Shown one piece after another: positions 7,625-15,965 of a stretch of 64,000 nt of DNA. The translations under genes were made by a program, and so were the position numbers. The stretch comes from Heyndrickxia sp050281185 (lineage in GTDB: Bacteria > Bacillota > Bacilli > Bacillales > Bacillaceae_C). Below the pieces are notes generated by a model. That model saw only the letters and a program-made list of their open reading frames with translations, did no database searches and was not told the DNA's origin. The stretch spans positions 186,001 to 250,000 of the forward strand of contig NZ_JBNNWS010000006.1 of assembly GCF_050281185.1 (NCBI RefSeq), in the 5' to 3' direction. Position 1 is the first letter of the stretch, and the number at the start of each line of letters is the position of its first letter.

Positions 7625-7641
7625 CTATTTTTGTACCGATC
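7625..7641 (-). promoter_or_regulatory. Inverted copy of the TetR operator-like sequence
   Basis: CTATTTTTGTACCGATC is the reverse complement of GATCGGTACAAAAATAG, matching the sequence over the tetR promoter except for one base in its first four. It lies 29 bases before the MFS start codon, so repression of the pump is likely. Confidence 0.55.
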
Positions 7642-7669
7642 ATTACAATAATGGATTAGGAGTGCTTTT

Positions 7670-8806
7670 ATGCCATCGATTATATATTTGCTAGCTTTAG
7701 CAATCTTTTGTATGACTACATCAGAATTTATGGTTGCAGGTATGATGAATGAACTTGCTCTTGCATTTCAGGTTTCTGTACCATCAATTGGGTATTTAAT
7801 TACAGCTTATGCGGGAGCAATGGTGATAGGAGGCCCTATTTTAACTGCAGCTCTCCTACGAATACGCAGTAAACAAGCATTATTGTTTTTAATGTTTGTA
7901 TTTTTAATTGGTCAATCGCTCGGAGCTATTGCTTGGAACTATGATATTATGATGATTTCACGTATTATTACTGGTATCGCTTCAGCTTCAGCTTTTGGGG
8001 TAGCGATTTCCTTTTCTGCAACATTGGTTCAATCTGATTCAAGGGGTAAAGCTGCATCAATTGTACTTGCAGGTTTAATGATCGCAACAGTCTTAGGTTT
8101 ACCTATAACAACTGTTATTTCGCAATATTTTGGTTGGCGTATTAGTTTTGGGGCTGTTTCTGTTCTTGTACTGTTATCAGGGCTTATGATTCAATGGTTG
8201 CTACCATCATCATCAAATAAAGAGCAATTAAATTGGAAAGACGAACTTATGCACTTTAAGAATATTCATCTTTGGGCAGCGTACATAACAAGTATGTTTA
8301 TTATTGGTGGTACGTTTGCAGCATTTAGTTATTTCACTCCTATCTTTACAAATGTCACAGGCTTTTCAAGTGCAAGTATTCCATATTTACTTGCTCTCTA
8401 TGGTAGTGCGACGGTAGTTGGGAATATTGTGATTGGCAAGTTTGCTGATAAATTTACAATGAAAATACTTATGAGTGGATTGATTATATTAATATTAGCA
8501 ATGTCTTTATTTGCTTTAGGTGCGGAAAATAAATATATTGCGGTTATTTCTACTATTTTTATTGGTTTAACTGGTGTAGCAATGAATCCAGCTATGGTTG
8601 CGAGAGTAATGAAAACAGCTAGTAATGGAACGATGATAAATACCGCTCATAGTTCTTTTATTACGCTTGGTATTGTTATTGGTTCGTCACTAGGTGGTCT
8701 AGGAATCAGTAAAGGACATGGTTTTGTATCTCCACTGTGGATTGGAGCTTGTTTAGCAATCCTGGGGTTCATTTCATTATTCCCCTATTTACGTAGGAGA
8801 GTTTAA
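7670..8806 (+). CDS. MFS efflux transporter, DHA1 type
   Basis: Proton-coupled drug or metabolite exporter of the major facilitator superfamily, 378 aa with about twelve membrane segments. The first loops show the DHA1 pattern: SEFMVAGMMNELA in helix 1, G-x-L-x-x-x-Y-A in helix 2, and RIITGIASASAFG in helix 4. A helix-5 motif is seen as GLPITTVISQYFGWR. This is the AraJ/PbuE/chloramphenicol-efflux branch. TTAGGAG stands seven bases before the ATG. The upstream tetR and shared operator suggest substrate-induced expression. Substrate unknown. Confidence 0.85.
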   Translation: MPSIIYLLALAIFCMTTSEFMVAGMMNELALAFQVSVPSIGYLITAYAGAMVIGGPILTAALLRIRSKQALLFLMFVFLIGQSLGAIAWNYDIMMISRIITGIASASAFGVAISFSATLVQSDSRGKAASIVLAGLMIATVLGLPITTVISQYFGWRISFGAVSVLVLLSGLMIQWLLPSSSNKEQLNWKDELMHFKNIHLWAAYITSMFIIGGTFAAFSYFTPIFTNVTGFSSASIPYLLALYGSATVVGNIVIGKFADKFTMKILMSGLIILILAMSLFALGAENKYIAVISTIFIGLTGVAMNPAMVARVMKTASNGTMINTAHSSFITLGIVIGSSLGGLGISKGHGFVSPLWIGACLAILGFISLFPYLRRRV

Positions 8807-9073
8807 GTAAGACTAATGAAGCAGGCTGAAGAGTGGCTATGTCTTATTGAAGGGACAGTTAGCTTAACAAGGAGAAACACCGATTTTTGCATTTCATGGA
8901 TGGCTAAAGGACCAGGTTAATGCAGCAAGAAACTCTTCAATTAATAAAAGCTTTGCAATGGTGTCCGTACAAACGTATAATTGTAATAAGAATATTCGGA
9001 AAAGAGGTTTTGATTGTTTATGATGAAACTTATTAATTGCTAATGAAAATTCACAAGAATTTTATCGTGTAAT

Positions 9074-9118
9074 AAGCAAATTAAGGATTATTCCTTAGTT
9101 CTATTTAGTTTGCTTTTT
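9074..9118 (+). terminator. Probable terminator
   Basis: AAGCAAA...AAGGA pairs with TTCCTT...TTTGCTT and is followed by TTTTT. It probably ends the MFS transcript. Confidence 0.5.
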
Positions 9119-9218
9119 TGCACATTAGCGATTAGAAGACATCATATCCTTTCAAATCATATATTCAATGTTTCCTATCCCTTAATGGGAAAGGTGTATT
9201 CATCATGAATTTATATTT

Positions 9219-9254
9219 GACTATGAGAAGGATTTCTTCTTATAGTCTTTTTTT
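9219..9254 (+). terminator. Rho-independent terminator
   Basis: GACTATgAGAAG and CTTCTTATAGTC form the stem, with TTTTTTT after it. Confidence 0.6.
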
Positions 9255-9338
9255 ATGTTTTTTAAGGCGGTGAGATAAATGGTAATGTTTCTTTCATTTT
9301 AAGTTTGAAGTAATCAAATAATGAAAAGGGGATTATTT

Positions 9339-10217
9339 ATGACAAATTATCAATTAATATATGATTACAAAGACGATAGAAAATACAGAGAAAGTTTTAA
9401 TGAATTAGCAAAGTTAGTTTTTGGACTAGATTTTAGCCAATGGTATGAAAAGGGATGTTGGAACGATCAATATATCTGTTATTCATATATTGATGGGGAA
9501 AAAGTAATTGCCAATGCATCAATAAGTAAAATGACGGTAGTTACAAATGGCAAGGAATTTAAAGGAATACAAGTCGGCACAGTTATGACGCATCCAGATT
9601 ATCGTCATAAAGGTTTGGGCAGAAAATTAATGGATTACATTATTGAAACATATGAGGAACAATGTGAATTTATCTATTTATTCGCTAATGATTCTGTTCT
9701 TGATTTTTATCCGAAATTTGGATTTGAAAGAGTGCAAGAAAGTGGATATTTCTTAAATGCTGATGAGTACAAGAAAAAATCAAATAAAACGATCCGAAAA
9801 TTAGATACTGGAAATATAAAAGATTTATCTTTAATGAAATTGTACGCTAAGGAGAGAATTCCAGTGTCGTCGGTATTAGATGTGAAAGACAATGAAAGTT
9901 TACTTATGTTCTATTTTCTTATTGCATTCCCTAACTCAATTTATTTTATCGAAGAAGAAGACATTATTGTATTATTCGAAGAAGAGGATGGGGAATTACA
10001 TCTTTATGATGTTATTAGTAGAAGAAAAGTAGATTTAGAAATGGTTTTAAGCAGCATTGTATCATTGGATATCAAAAGAATTATTTTTCATTTTATACCT
10101 GATTGTAAGAATGTAGAGTCTGAAAAAATAGAAGCGGAGGATGATGTATTGTTTGTTCGACCGATGATAGAATTCGGGTCAGAACGACCTTTATTTCCAA
10201 TAACATCACATTCTTAA
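9339..10217 (+). CDS. GNAT family N-acetyltransferase, two-part
   Basis: Acetyl-CoA dependent acyltransferase of 292 aa. The catalytic GNAT domain covers about residues 1-135, with the acetyl-CoA loop in VMTHPDYRHKGLGRKLMDYI and the later NDSVLDFYPKFGFERV strand. The C-terminal half is a degenerate second GNAT-like fold, as in Eis and YkkB-type enzymes. AAAGGGGA seven bases before the ATG at 9339 favours it over an ATG at 9321. It is transcribed alone and ends in its own terminator. The acceptor molecule (small molecule, peptide or aminoglycoside) cannot be read from the sequence. Confidence 0.82.
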   Translation: MTNYQLIYDYKDDRKYRESFNELAKLVFGLDFSQWYEKGCWNDQYICYSYIDGEKVIANASISKMTVVTNGKEFKGIQVGTVMTHPDYRHKGLGRKLMDYIIETYEEQCEFIYLFANDSVLDFYPKFGFERVQESGYFLNADEYKKKSNKTIRKLDTGNIKDLSLMKLYAKERIPVSSVLDVKDNESLLMFYFLIAFPNSIYFIEEEDIIVLFEEEDGELHLYDVISRRKVDLEMVLSSIVSLDIKRIIFHFIPDCKNVESEKIEAEDDVLFVRPMIEFGSERPLFPITSHS

Positions 10218-10267
10218 AATTAGACTTGTAATGGTGAGTTAATATAGAGGGCTATAAAGTTATGAAA

Positions 10268-10300
10268 AGCGTTTCTGTAAAAAGCAGGAACGCTCTTTTA
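10268..10300 (+). terminator. Terminator of the GNAT gene
   Basis: AGCGTTTCTG (10268-10277) pairs with CAGGAACGCT (10285-10294), then CTTTTA. Confidence 0.65.
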
Positions 10301-10382
10301 CGGAAAGTGCAAATAATGCATATTTCTGCAATTGATTTTGTTCATCATGTTATTACATTTGAAAATAGATGGATGAAATAAA

Positions 10383-10415
10383 AAAACAGCTTTTCACCAA
10401 TAAGGTAAAAAGCTG
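10383..10415 (-). terminator. Terminator of the opuA operon
   Basis: On the minus strand CAGCTTTTTACC pairs with GGTGAAAAGCTG and is followed by a run of T (A-run at 10379-10386 on the plus strand). It lies 10 bases beyond opuAC. Confidence 0.75.
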
Positions 10416-10423
10416 CACAAATT

Positions 10424-11305
10424 TTATTTTAAGTCTTCAATTGAATCAATATCCATGTATTTAGGAACTGTTAATCCAATTTTCACTCCAGTAATACTAG
10501 TACCGATATCTTCATATTTTCCTTTAAATTTATCTGCATATGTTTTGTGGGTAGCAGGCAACCAGGCAGCAAGTGAAGCATCTGCACTTCCATCAGCAAC
10601 AGCAGTCCACATTGGACCGGCTTCTACCTGTGTAAGCGTTACATTAAAACCTATGTCTTCAAGAACCTTTGCCATTACATTCGTACTTGCAATTTCACTA
10701 TCCCATGCAACATAAGCTAGTTTAATTTTTTCTCCATTTACTTTGTTTACGCCTTTTGTCCATTCAGCTACTTTTTCTTGATTATCCTTCACCCATTTGG
10801 AAGCAGCTTCTTCAGGTTTTGTGCCTTCTTGGATATCCAACATGACTGAGCCCATATCATCTTCAGTCCAGTTAAACTGACTTAGTGCTTTATAAGCATC
10901 TGGATGATCATCCTTTAATCCATGTCTGGCTATTGTATGAATTTCTTCTGATTCACCATATACACCTTTTGGGTCTTTAAGATACTTTAAATCATATTTA
11001 GCAAACATCCAGTGTGGATTCCACCCAGTGATAATGATTGGCTTCTTTTTATCATAAGCTTTTTTTAAGGCAGCTGTCATAGCTGCACTTGATCCTGTTA
11101 CAAGTTGCCAGTTATCTAACTTATAATCTTTTATTGCATTTTCGGTTGCAGTCATAATACCTGCGCCAGGATCAATTCCGGTAATTTTATAATTTACATT
11201 TTTTCCGACAGACCCGTTGCTAGAGTTCGCTTTATCGTTTCCACATGCTGCTAATCCAAAGGATAGAACTGCAATGGCTCCAATACCAATAATCTTTTTC
11301 CACAT
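10424..11305 (-). CDS. opuAC: Glycine betaine ABC transporter, substrate-binding lipoprotein
   Basis: Extracellular binding lipoprotein that delivers glycine betaine to the OpuAA/OpuAB importer under osmotic stress. The N-terminus is a lipoprotein signal with lipobox LAAC (residues 18-21). The mature part carries the OpuAC aromatic binding motifs: GWNPHWMF, AYVAWDSEIASTNV and QVEAGPMWTAVADGSADASL, with several of the Trp residues that cage the quaternary ammonium. Length 293 aa equals B. subtilis OpuAC. It is the last gene of the operon, its start overlapping the end of opuAB by one base, with AGGGGG before the ATG. Confidence 0.95.
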   Translation of the reverse strand: MWKKIIGIGAIAVLSFGLAACGNDKANSSNGSVGKNVNYKITGIDPGAGIMTATENAIKDYKLDNWQLVTGSSAAMTAALKKAYDKKKPIIITGWNPHWMFAKYDLKYLKDPKGVYGESEEIHTIARHGLKDDHPDAYKALSQFNWTEDDMGSVMLDIQEGTKPEEAASKWVKDNQEKVAEWTKGVNKVNGEKIKLAYVAWDSEIASTNVMAKVLEDIGFNVTLTQVEAGPMWTAVADGSADASLAAWLPATHKTYADKFKGKYEDIGTSITGVKIGLTVPKYMDIDSIEDLK

Positions 11306-12153
11306 TATATATTCCCCCTTTGTTTTTTCTTGCCTATATTTTGTGTGATTCGGTCTAAAACAATGGCTACAATAACTATCGCAAGTCCTGCTTCCACTCC
11401 GACTCCTGTTTTCAGCTGTGTTACTGCACGATAGACTTCTTCTCCTAACCCCGGTGCTCCAACCATTGATGCAATAACTACCATTGAAAGGGCAAGCATA
11501 ATACTTTGGTTGATACCAGCCATGATAGTTGGCATGGCAAGTGGTAATTGTACTTTTAACAATCTTTGACTTGTAGTTGATCCAAAGCTTTCTGCTGCTT
11601 CAATAATATCTTCAGGAACTTGTTTAATTCCTAAAATTGTTAGGCGAATGGTAGGGGGCATCGCAAATATTACGGATGCAACGACACCTGGAACGACACC
11701 GATATTAAAAAAGAAAATAGCGGGTAATAGGTAGACGAAAGCAGGCATTGTTTGCATAAAGTCCAGGATAGGGGAAACGATTTTTCTTACCGTTTCCTTT
11801 TGAGATGCCCATATTCCAAGTGGAATTCCAACGACTATGGAAATAATAACTGAGGTTAAGACAAGTGCCAATGTATCAAGCATTGCACTCCAATATCCTA
11901 AATAATCAATAATAAGAAAGCCAATTAAAGAGAAAATCGCAATGCTTTTTTTGGTTAACCACCATGCAAGTAAACTGATGATTACAGCTAATAAAATGGG
12001 GTGTATAAATGCAAGTACGGATACTATTCCAGTTACGATATTCTCTAGACCGTTTGCCACACCATCAAATATTCCTCCAAAATTAGATGTTAACCAATCA
12101 ACAAATTGGTCAATCCAATCAGCTAATGGAATTTTCGGGATCCAATTATTCAT
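11305..12153 (-). CDS. opuAB: Glycine betaine ABC transporter, permease
   Basis: Membrane subunit of the OpuA importer, 282 aa as in B. subtilis. An N-terminal extension with a first helix (IPKIPLADWIDQFVDWLTSN) precedes the MetI/ProW-like permease core with the EAA loop AAESFGSTTSQRLLKVQLP near residues 190-208, which docks on the ATPase. About seven to eight membrane segments. The ATG follows the opuAA stop codon directly, and its GGAGGTG ribosome site lies inside the end of opuAA, so the two are translationally coupled. Confidence 0.95.
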   Translation of the reverse strand: MNNWIPKIPLADWIDQFVDWLTSNFGGIFDGVANGLENIVTGIVSVLAFIHPILLAVIISLLAWWLTKKSIAIFSLIGFLIIDYLGYWSAMLDTLALVLTSVIISIVVGIPLGIWASQKETVRKIVSPILDFMQTMPAFVYLLPAIFFFNIGVVPGVVASVIFAMPPTIRLTILGIKQVPEDIIEAAESFGSTTSQRLLKVQLPLAMPTIMAGINQSIMLALSMVVIASMVGAPGLGEEVYRAVTQLKTGVGVEAGLAIVIVAIVLDRITQNIGKKKQRGNI

Positions 12154-13398
12154 TTAATTCACCTCCCTTAATGAAGGATCTTTCTCATCAGAGATTTGAA
12201 TAAATGTGTCATTTCCCGCAAGAGCACCTATAAGTGCACCTTTTATTACAATCCCTTTCATTCGTCCTTGCTCATCTACGACTGCAATTGGTATCACAGC
12301 TGAAGAGACTGCATCAAACAAATCTATTAAAAGAGTTTCCTTTGAAACAGTTGTAATATCACGATTAATGACTTCGTGAAGTGAGATGCCTCGATCGAAT
12401 GCTTCCCGAGCCATCGGGGCAGTTACTGCTCCTAAAAGATGGTTTTTCTTGTCAACTACATATATCGAAGAGATTCCTAGATTTTTCATAAGTGTTAATG
12501 CGACTCTTGGTCCCTTTTCAATCTGTACAGTTTCAGCACGCTTCATAATATGTCCAGCTGTTAACACTTTGGAAAAATCTACATCTTCAACGAATTTTTC
12601 AACATATTTATTTGAAGGGCTCATTAATATTTCTTCAGGTGTACCAATTTGAACAATATTTCCATCTTTCATTAAAGCAATTCGGTCACCAATTCGAAGC
12701 GCTTCATCTAAATCATGAGTAATAAAAACAATTGTTTTTCCGACAGAATTATGAAGCTCAAGTAGTTCATCCTGCATATCTTTTCTAATTAACGGGTCTA
12801 ATGCACTAAATGCCTCATCCATTAATAATATATCTGGATCGTTTGCTAATGCCCTAGCAAGACCAACCCTTTGCTGCATTCCGCCACTTAATTGATCCGG
12901 GTATTGATTTTCATAACCCTCTAATCCGACAAGCTTAAGAGCTTCTATCGCTTTTTCCTTTCTAATTGCTTTGTCTACACCTTGAATTTCTAAACCGTAT
13001 TCTGTATTTTGTAGAATGGTTCGATGGGGGAGAAGAGCAAATTTTTGAAACACCATACTAATTTTTTTTCTTCTTATTTGTCTTAGCTGATCTTTGCTTA
13101 TATTGGTTACATTTTCGCTATCAATTAATATTTCTCCTGAAGTTGGTTCGATTAGTCGATTCAACATTCGGACTAAAGTAGATTTTCCGCTACCCGATAA
13201 CCCCATAATGACAAATATTTCTCCATCATAAACTTGGAAACTGGCTTGATTTACACCAACGGTTGCACCTGTAGCTTTTAATATTTCCTGCTTTGTTTTT
13301 CCCTCTGATAATTGATGTGAAGCTTTCTTCGTATGCTTACCGAAAATTTTCGTTACGTTCTTCACATCTATTTTGATTTTTTGATTTTCACTAGTCAT
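12154..13398 (-). CDS. opuAA: Glycine betaine ABC transporter, ATPase with CBS domains
   Basis: ATP-hydrolysing subunit of OpuA. Residues 1-270 are the ABC domain with Walker A GLSGSGKST, signature LSGGMQQR, Walker B ILLMDEAFSALDP and H-loop FITHD. Two CBS domains follow (about 285-400), which in OpuA-type transporters sense ionic strength or c-di-AMP and gate transport. ATG at 13398 has AAGGAGGATAAA directly upstream, giving 414 aa (B. subtilis 418). First gene of the operon, with an intergenic region shared with a divergent GbsR/OpcR regulator. Confidence 0.95.
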   Translation of the reverse strand: MTSENQKIKIDVKNVTKIFGKHTKKASHQLSEGKTKQEILKATGATVGVNQASFQVYDGEIFVIMGLSGSGKSTLVRMLNRLIEPTSGEILIDSENVTNISKDQLRQIRRKKISMVFQKFALLPHRTILQNTEYGLEIQGVDKAIRKEKAIEALKLVGLEGYENQYPDQLSGGMQQRVGLARALANDPDILLMDEAFSALDPLIRKDMQDELLELHNSVGKTIVFITHDLDEALRIGDRIALMKDGNIVQIGTPEEILMSPSNKYVEKFVEDVDFSKVLTAGHIMKRAETVQIEKGPRVALTLMKNLGISSIYVVDKKNHLLGAVTAPMAREAFDRGISLHEVINRDITTVSKETLLIDLFDAVSSAVIPIAVVDEQGRMKGIVIKGALIGALAGNDTFIQISDEKDPSLREVN

Positions 13399-13507
13399 TT
13401 TATCCTCCTTCACTTACTTTACACCCTTAATTGTAACGAACTATTTAGCTGCAAAACAAATGCGATATCACTCTATATTCCGTTCGTACAGTTTGTAAAG
13501 AAATAAC

Positions 13508-13527
13508 TGTACGTACTTAATGTACGT
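13508..13527. promoter_or_regulatory. Repeated TGTACGT in the opuA/gbsR intergenic region
   Basis: TGTACGT occurs at 13508-13514 and 13521-13527, 13 bp apart, and the first copy is part of the palindrome GTACGTAC. The spacing of about one helical turn makes this a candidate site for the adjacent regulator. No consensus is available to confirm it. The rest of 13399-13754 is AT-rich with no gene. Confidence 0.35.
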
Positions 13528-13754
13528 TATTCTTAAAATTCCTTCCTTTTCCTCCAGTTTCCTTTTCTATTACGCTCTTTACTTTATAACTTCAAAAGGA
13601 TAGATTATTTATTGAGGATTCTTAATAAGAGAAAAATTAGAGATTTCCTAAATGCAACTTTTGAATTTAACATTTAACTTTCGAATAATAAACTAATCGT
13701 TAGACAATCATGATTCTAAAAAGTAAATACCACTAAACGAGGTGTGATAATACA

Positions 13755-14288
13755 TTGGAAGGCAAGGTTCAACTGGAAAAGGCTCGTGAACGAGTAATAG
13801 AAGCGGTCGCACAAAATATGCATTTATATGGTGTGACCCCATCAATTGGTAGATTATATGGAATGATGTTTTTTCATGATCAACCACTAACACTTGATGA
13901 AATGAAGGAAGAGCTTGGTATGAGTAAAACAAGTATGAGTACTTCCGTGAGAACATTATTAGATTTAAAGATGGTTGATAAGGTATGGAAAAAAGGAAGC
14001 AGAAAGGATTTATATGCAGTTGAAGGGGACTGGTATCAAAACTTCATTGACTTATTTTCAATTAAATGGCGTAATGCTATTTCCATGAATGAACACGCCA
14101 TAGAGAAGTCTTTAAAAGAGCTCTCTGAATTGAAGAATGATGAAAATACGGATGAAGAATTGATGACTCAAATAACAAATGATATGGAAAAATTAAATCG
14201 TACATTAGAATATTATGATTGGCTAAATCGATTAGTTGATACGTTTGAGAGTGAGGAAATTTTTAATTTTGTTCCGAAAAATAAATAA
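13755..14288 (+). CDS. gbsR: GbsR/OpcR-type choline or osmotic-stress regulator
   Basis: MarR-fold repressor of the GbsR/OpcR group, 177 aa. In B. subtilis, GbsR is a choline-sensing repressor of betaine synthesis and choline uptake, and the paralogue OpcR controls opuC and opuB. The N-terminal winged helix is very close to that family: YGVTPSIGRLYGMMFF, then LGMSKTSMSTSVRTLLDLKM, then the KKGSRKDLY wing. A C-terminal helical part (to EIFNFVPKNK) provides dimerisation. TTG at 13755 follows GAGGTG. Its divergent position to opuA suggests it controls that operon here. Whether it is GbsR or OpcR by descent is not settled. Confidence 0.85.
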   Translation: MEGKVQLEKARERVIEAVAQNMHLYGVTPSIGRLYGMMFFHDQPLTLDEMKEELGMSKTSMSTSVRTLLDLKMVDKVWKKGSRKDLYAVEGDWYQNFIDLFSIKWRNAISMNEHAIEKSLKELSELKNDENTDEELMTQITNDMEKLNRTLEYYDWLNRLVDTFESEEIFNFVPKNK

Positions 14289-14299
14289 CCATTGGAATG

Positions 14300-14330
14300 A
14301 GGTCTAAGACAATTCTTAGATCTTTTTTTT
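14300..14330 (+). terminator. Terminator of the gbsR-like gene
   Basis: GGTCTAAG pairs with CTTAGATC (one G-T pair), followed by TTTTTTTT. Confidence 0.8.
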
Positions 14331-14385
14331 CGTTTACTAGGAAATTATAAAATATTCACTTGTGGATAACTTTCCTATGGGTGGT

Positions 14386-14440
14386 AGTCTACGTCAAGCT
14401 CCAGCGCCTAGCCCCTCGAGGCTGATCAAGGCACTTGCGC
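14386..14440. repeat. Degenerate copy of a common Bacillus intergenic repeat
   Basis: CAAGCTCCAGCGCCTAGCCC followed by CTCGAGG and GGCACTTGCGC looks, from memory, like a GC-rich repeat scattered in many Bacillaceae chromosomes. It stands out sharply from AT-rich flanks. A lone TGTGGATAA sits just upstream at about 14361. Confidence 0.45.
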
Positions 14441-14509
14441 ATTTGTTTATAAGTTGAATAAAAATTTATATTATAATAGAGTTTCATATTACAAATTTAG
14501 GGTGAGAAA

Positions 14510-14938
14510 ATGAATTATTTTGGCACTGAATTACAATTTGGTTTAGTTAAGAAGATCAATCAAGATACATCACTTATCTATTTAGTAATACCAGAGGTTA
14601 TTTTAAATTTTTTGCTTCAAAATCAAAACCGATTAAATATAAACTTAGATAAATTCTCACAATTTAAATCGGAAGTTATACGTTACTTTTTTAATGAAGA
14701 AGTTGAAGAATTGCGGAGTTTAGCTTGTTCGGTATTAAAATCATTAGAAAACCAAAAAGCAAATCAAATTTTTCAAGAATACAGAAATAGGCTTAAATTA
14801 ACTGAAGATAATATCTCTCAAGAGGACGTAAGTGAAGTTTTCCATCATCTTATTCATTTATGTAATATAGTTCTTCAAGGACAGAAATTATTATACGTTT
14901 CAGCTGGCTTTGATGATTCTGCCTTAATTGAAGGGTAA
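14510..14938 (+). CDS. Hypothetical 142-aa protein
   Basis: Soluble, mostly helical protein without a recognised domain. It begins MNYFGTELQFGLVKKINQDT, has a central helical stretch with LRSLACSVLKSLENQ and ends with a short beta-like GQKLLYVSAGFDD. No signal peptide or membrane segment. GGGTGAG precedes the ATG by four bases. It is not in an evident operon; the next gene, a DUF4304-like protein, is 240 bases away on the same strand. No function is proposed. Confidence 0.6.
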   Translation: MNYFGTELQFGLVKKINQDTSLIYLVIPEVILNFLLQNQNRLNINLDKFSQFKSEVIRYFFNEEVEELRSLACSVLKSLENQKANQIFQEYRNRLKLTEDNISQEDVSEVFHHLIHLCNIVLQGQKLLYVSAGFDDSALIEG

Positions 14939-15181
14939 AAATCCTTCTGTCGTATTAAGTTAACAGGTGCTTTCCTAAAAAATTGGCTGCAAAATAAAAC
15001 CAGCAGGTAAGTTTGAATTTTTCTGGATTGTCATTATTATACCTAGAGGATTTTTGGTTGAAGTCTTTCTGATCAAAGGTTAAAGTCATTTTAAGAAAGA
15101 AATAAAAATGATATTAAAATAAAGTATTGAATAACGATACAATTAAAGTAAAGCTTTGAATAAATGGAAAATGGAGAAAAA

Positions 15182-15796
15182 ATGATGAATATGCAGGAAT
15201 TATTAAAACAGATTATTAAAGAGGATATTGCCCCTTTATTTAAAGCAAAAGGATTTAAAAAGAAGGGAAAAAACTTTGCTAAGATATTCCCCGATTTCGC
15301 ATGGACTGTTAATCTCCAATCCTCAAAATGGAATACGAAAGAAGAAGTAGAATTTACCTTTAACACTGGTATTTTTACTGATAAACTGTTTGGAACATTT
15401 TATCTTGAGAAACCACCTCAATTTCCGACAGAAGTTTATTCTGTTCTTAGGCTCCGTATAAATGAATTGAAAAATGAACCAGATAATTGGTATAAAATTA
15501 GTATATCGACTAACTTAGATGAAGTTAAGAGAAAAATTCAAAATGATATTCAAAATGTAATTTTTCAACACTTAGAGAAATTACAAACTATTGAAGATGT
15601 AATAAAAGAGATGGTTCGAAAAGAAGAACTAGGCTTCTACGAATGTCCTCACTTCCTCACAATTCTTTATAAAAATTCTGGTTTTATTGACGAATCTCAA
15701 AATAGAATTAATAAAGTATATGCTGAATCAAAGTTAGATTCACAGAAAGAATTTATCAAAGAACTTGCTGAACGTTTGGAATTAATAATAAAGTGA
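15182..15796 (+). CDS. DUF4304-like protein
   Basis: Protein of about 204 aa resembling the DUF4304 family: an N-terminal helix with LFKAKGFKKKGKNFAK, then a beta-rich core around FAWTVNLQSSKWNTKEEVEF and a W-Y-K-I-S motif near residue 105, ending in long helices. Proteins of this kind occur near polymorphic toxins and in accessory regions, but no activity is known. GGAG five bases before ATG 15182 sets the start; an upstream ATG at 15164 lacks a ribosome site. Neighbours are unrelated orphan genes. Confidence 0.65.
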   Translation: MMNMQELLKQIIKEDIAPLFKAKGFKKKGKNFAKIFPDFAWTVNLQSSKWNTKEEVEFTFNTGIFTDKLFGTFYLEKPPQFPTEVYSVLRLRINELKNEPDNWYKISISTNLDEVKRKIQNDIQNVIFQHLEKLQTIEDVIKEMVRKEELGFYECPHFLTILYKNSGFIDESQNRINKVYAESKLDSQKEFIKELAERLELIIK

Positions 15797-15965
15797 TTTT
15801 TTTTATAATTGGAGAAGTGCCTCTGTTCAACTAACAGGGGCAAGAGTTGAAGATCAAATAAGATAGCAGCTTTTATTGATATTATACGAAAGAGGCAGTT
15901 TAAGAATGATATGAAATTTTTATATTGAATATTAATAATAAGTATCCTTATGGAGGACGAACGAG

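Larger units (their letters stand above)
8807..9338. other. Intergenic stretch with two terminators and no clear gene
   Basis: An open frame of about 50 codons near 8876-9022 (reading ETPIFAFHGWLKDQ) has an upstream stop and no start codon, so it is at most a remnant. Hairpins with T-runs lie at 9074-9118 (AAGCAAA/TTTGCTT) and 9219-9254 (GACTAT/ATAGTC then TTTTTTT). Confidence 0.4.
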
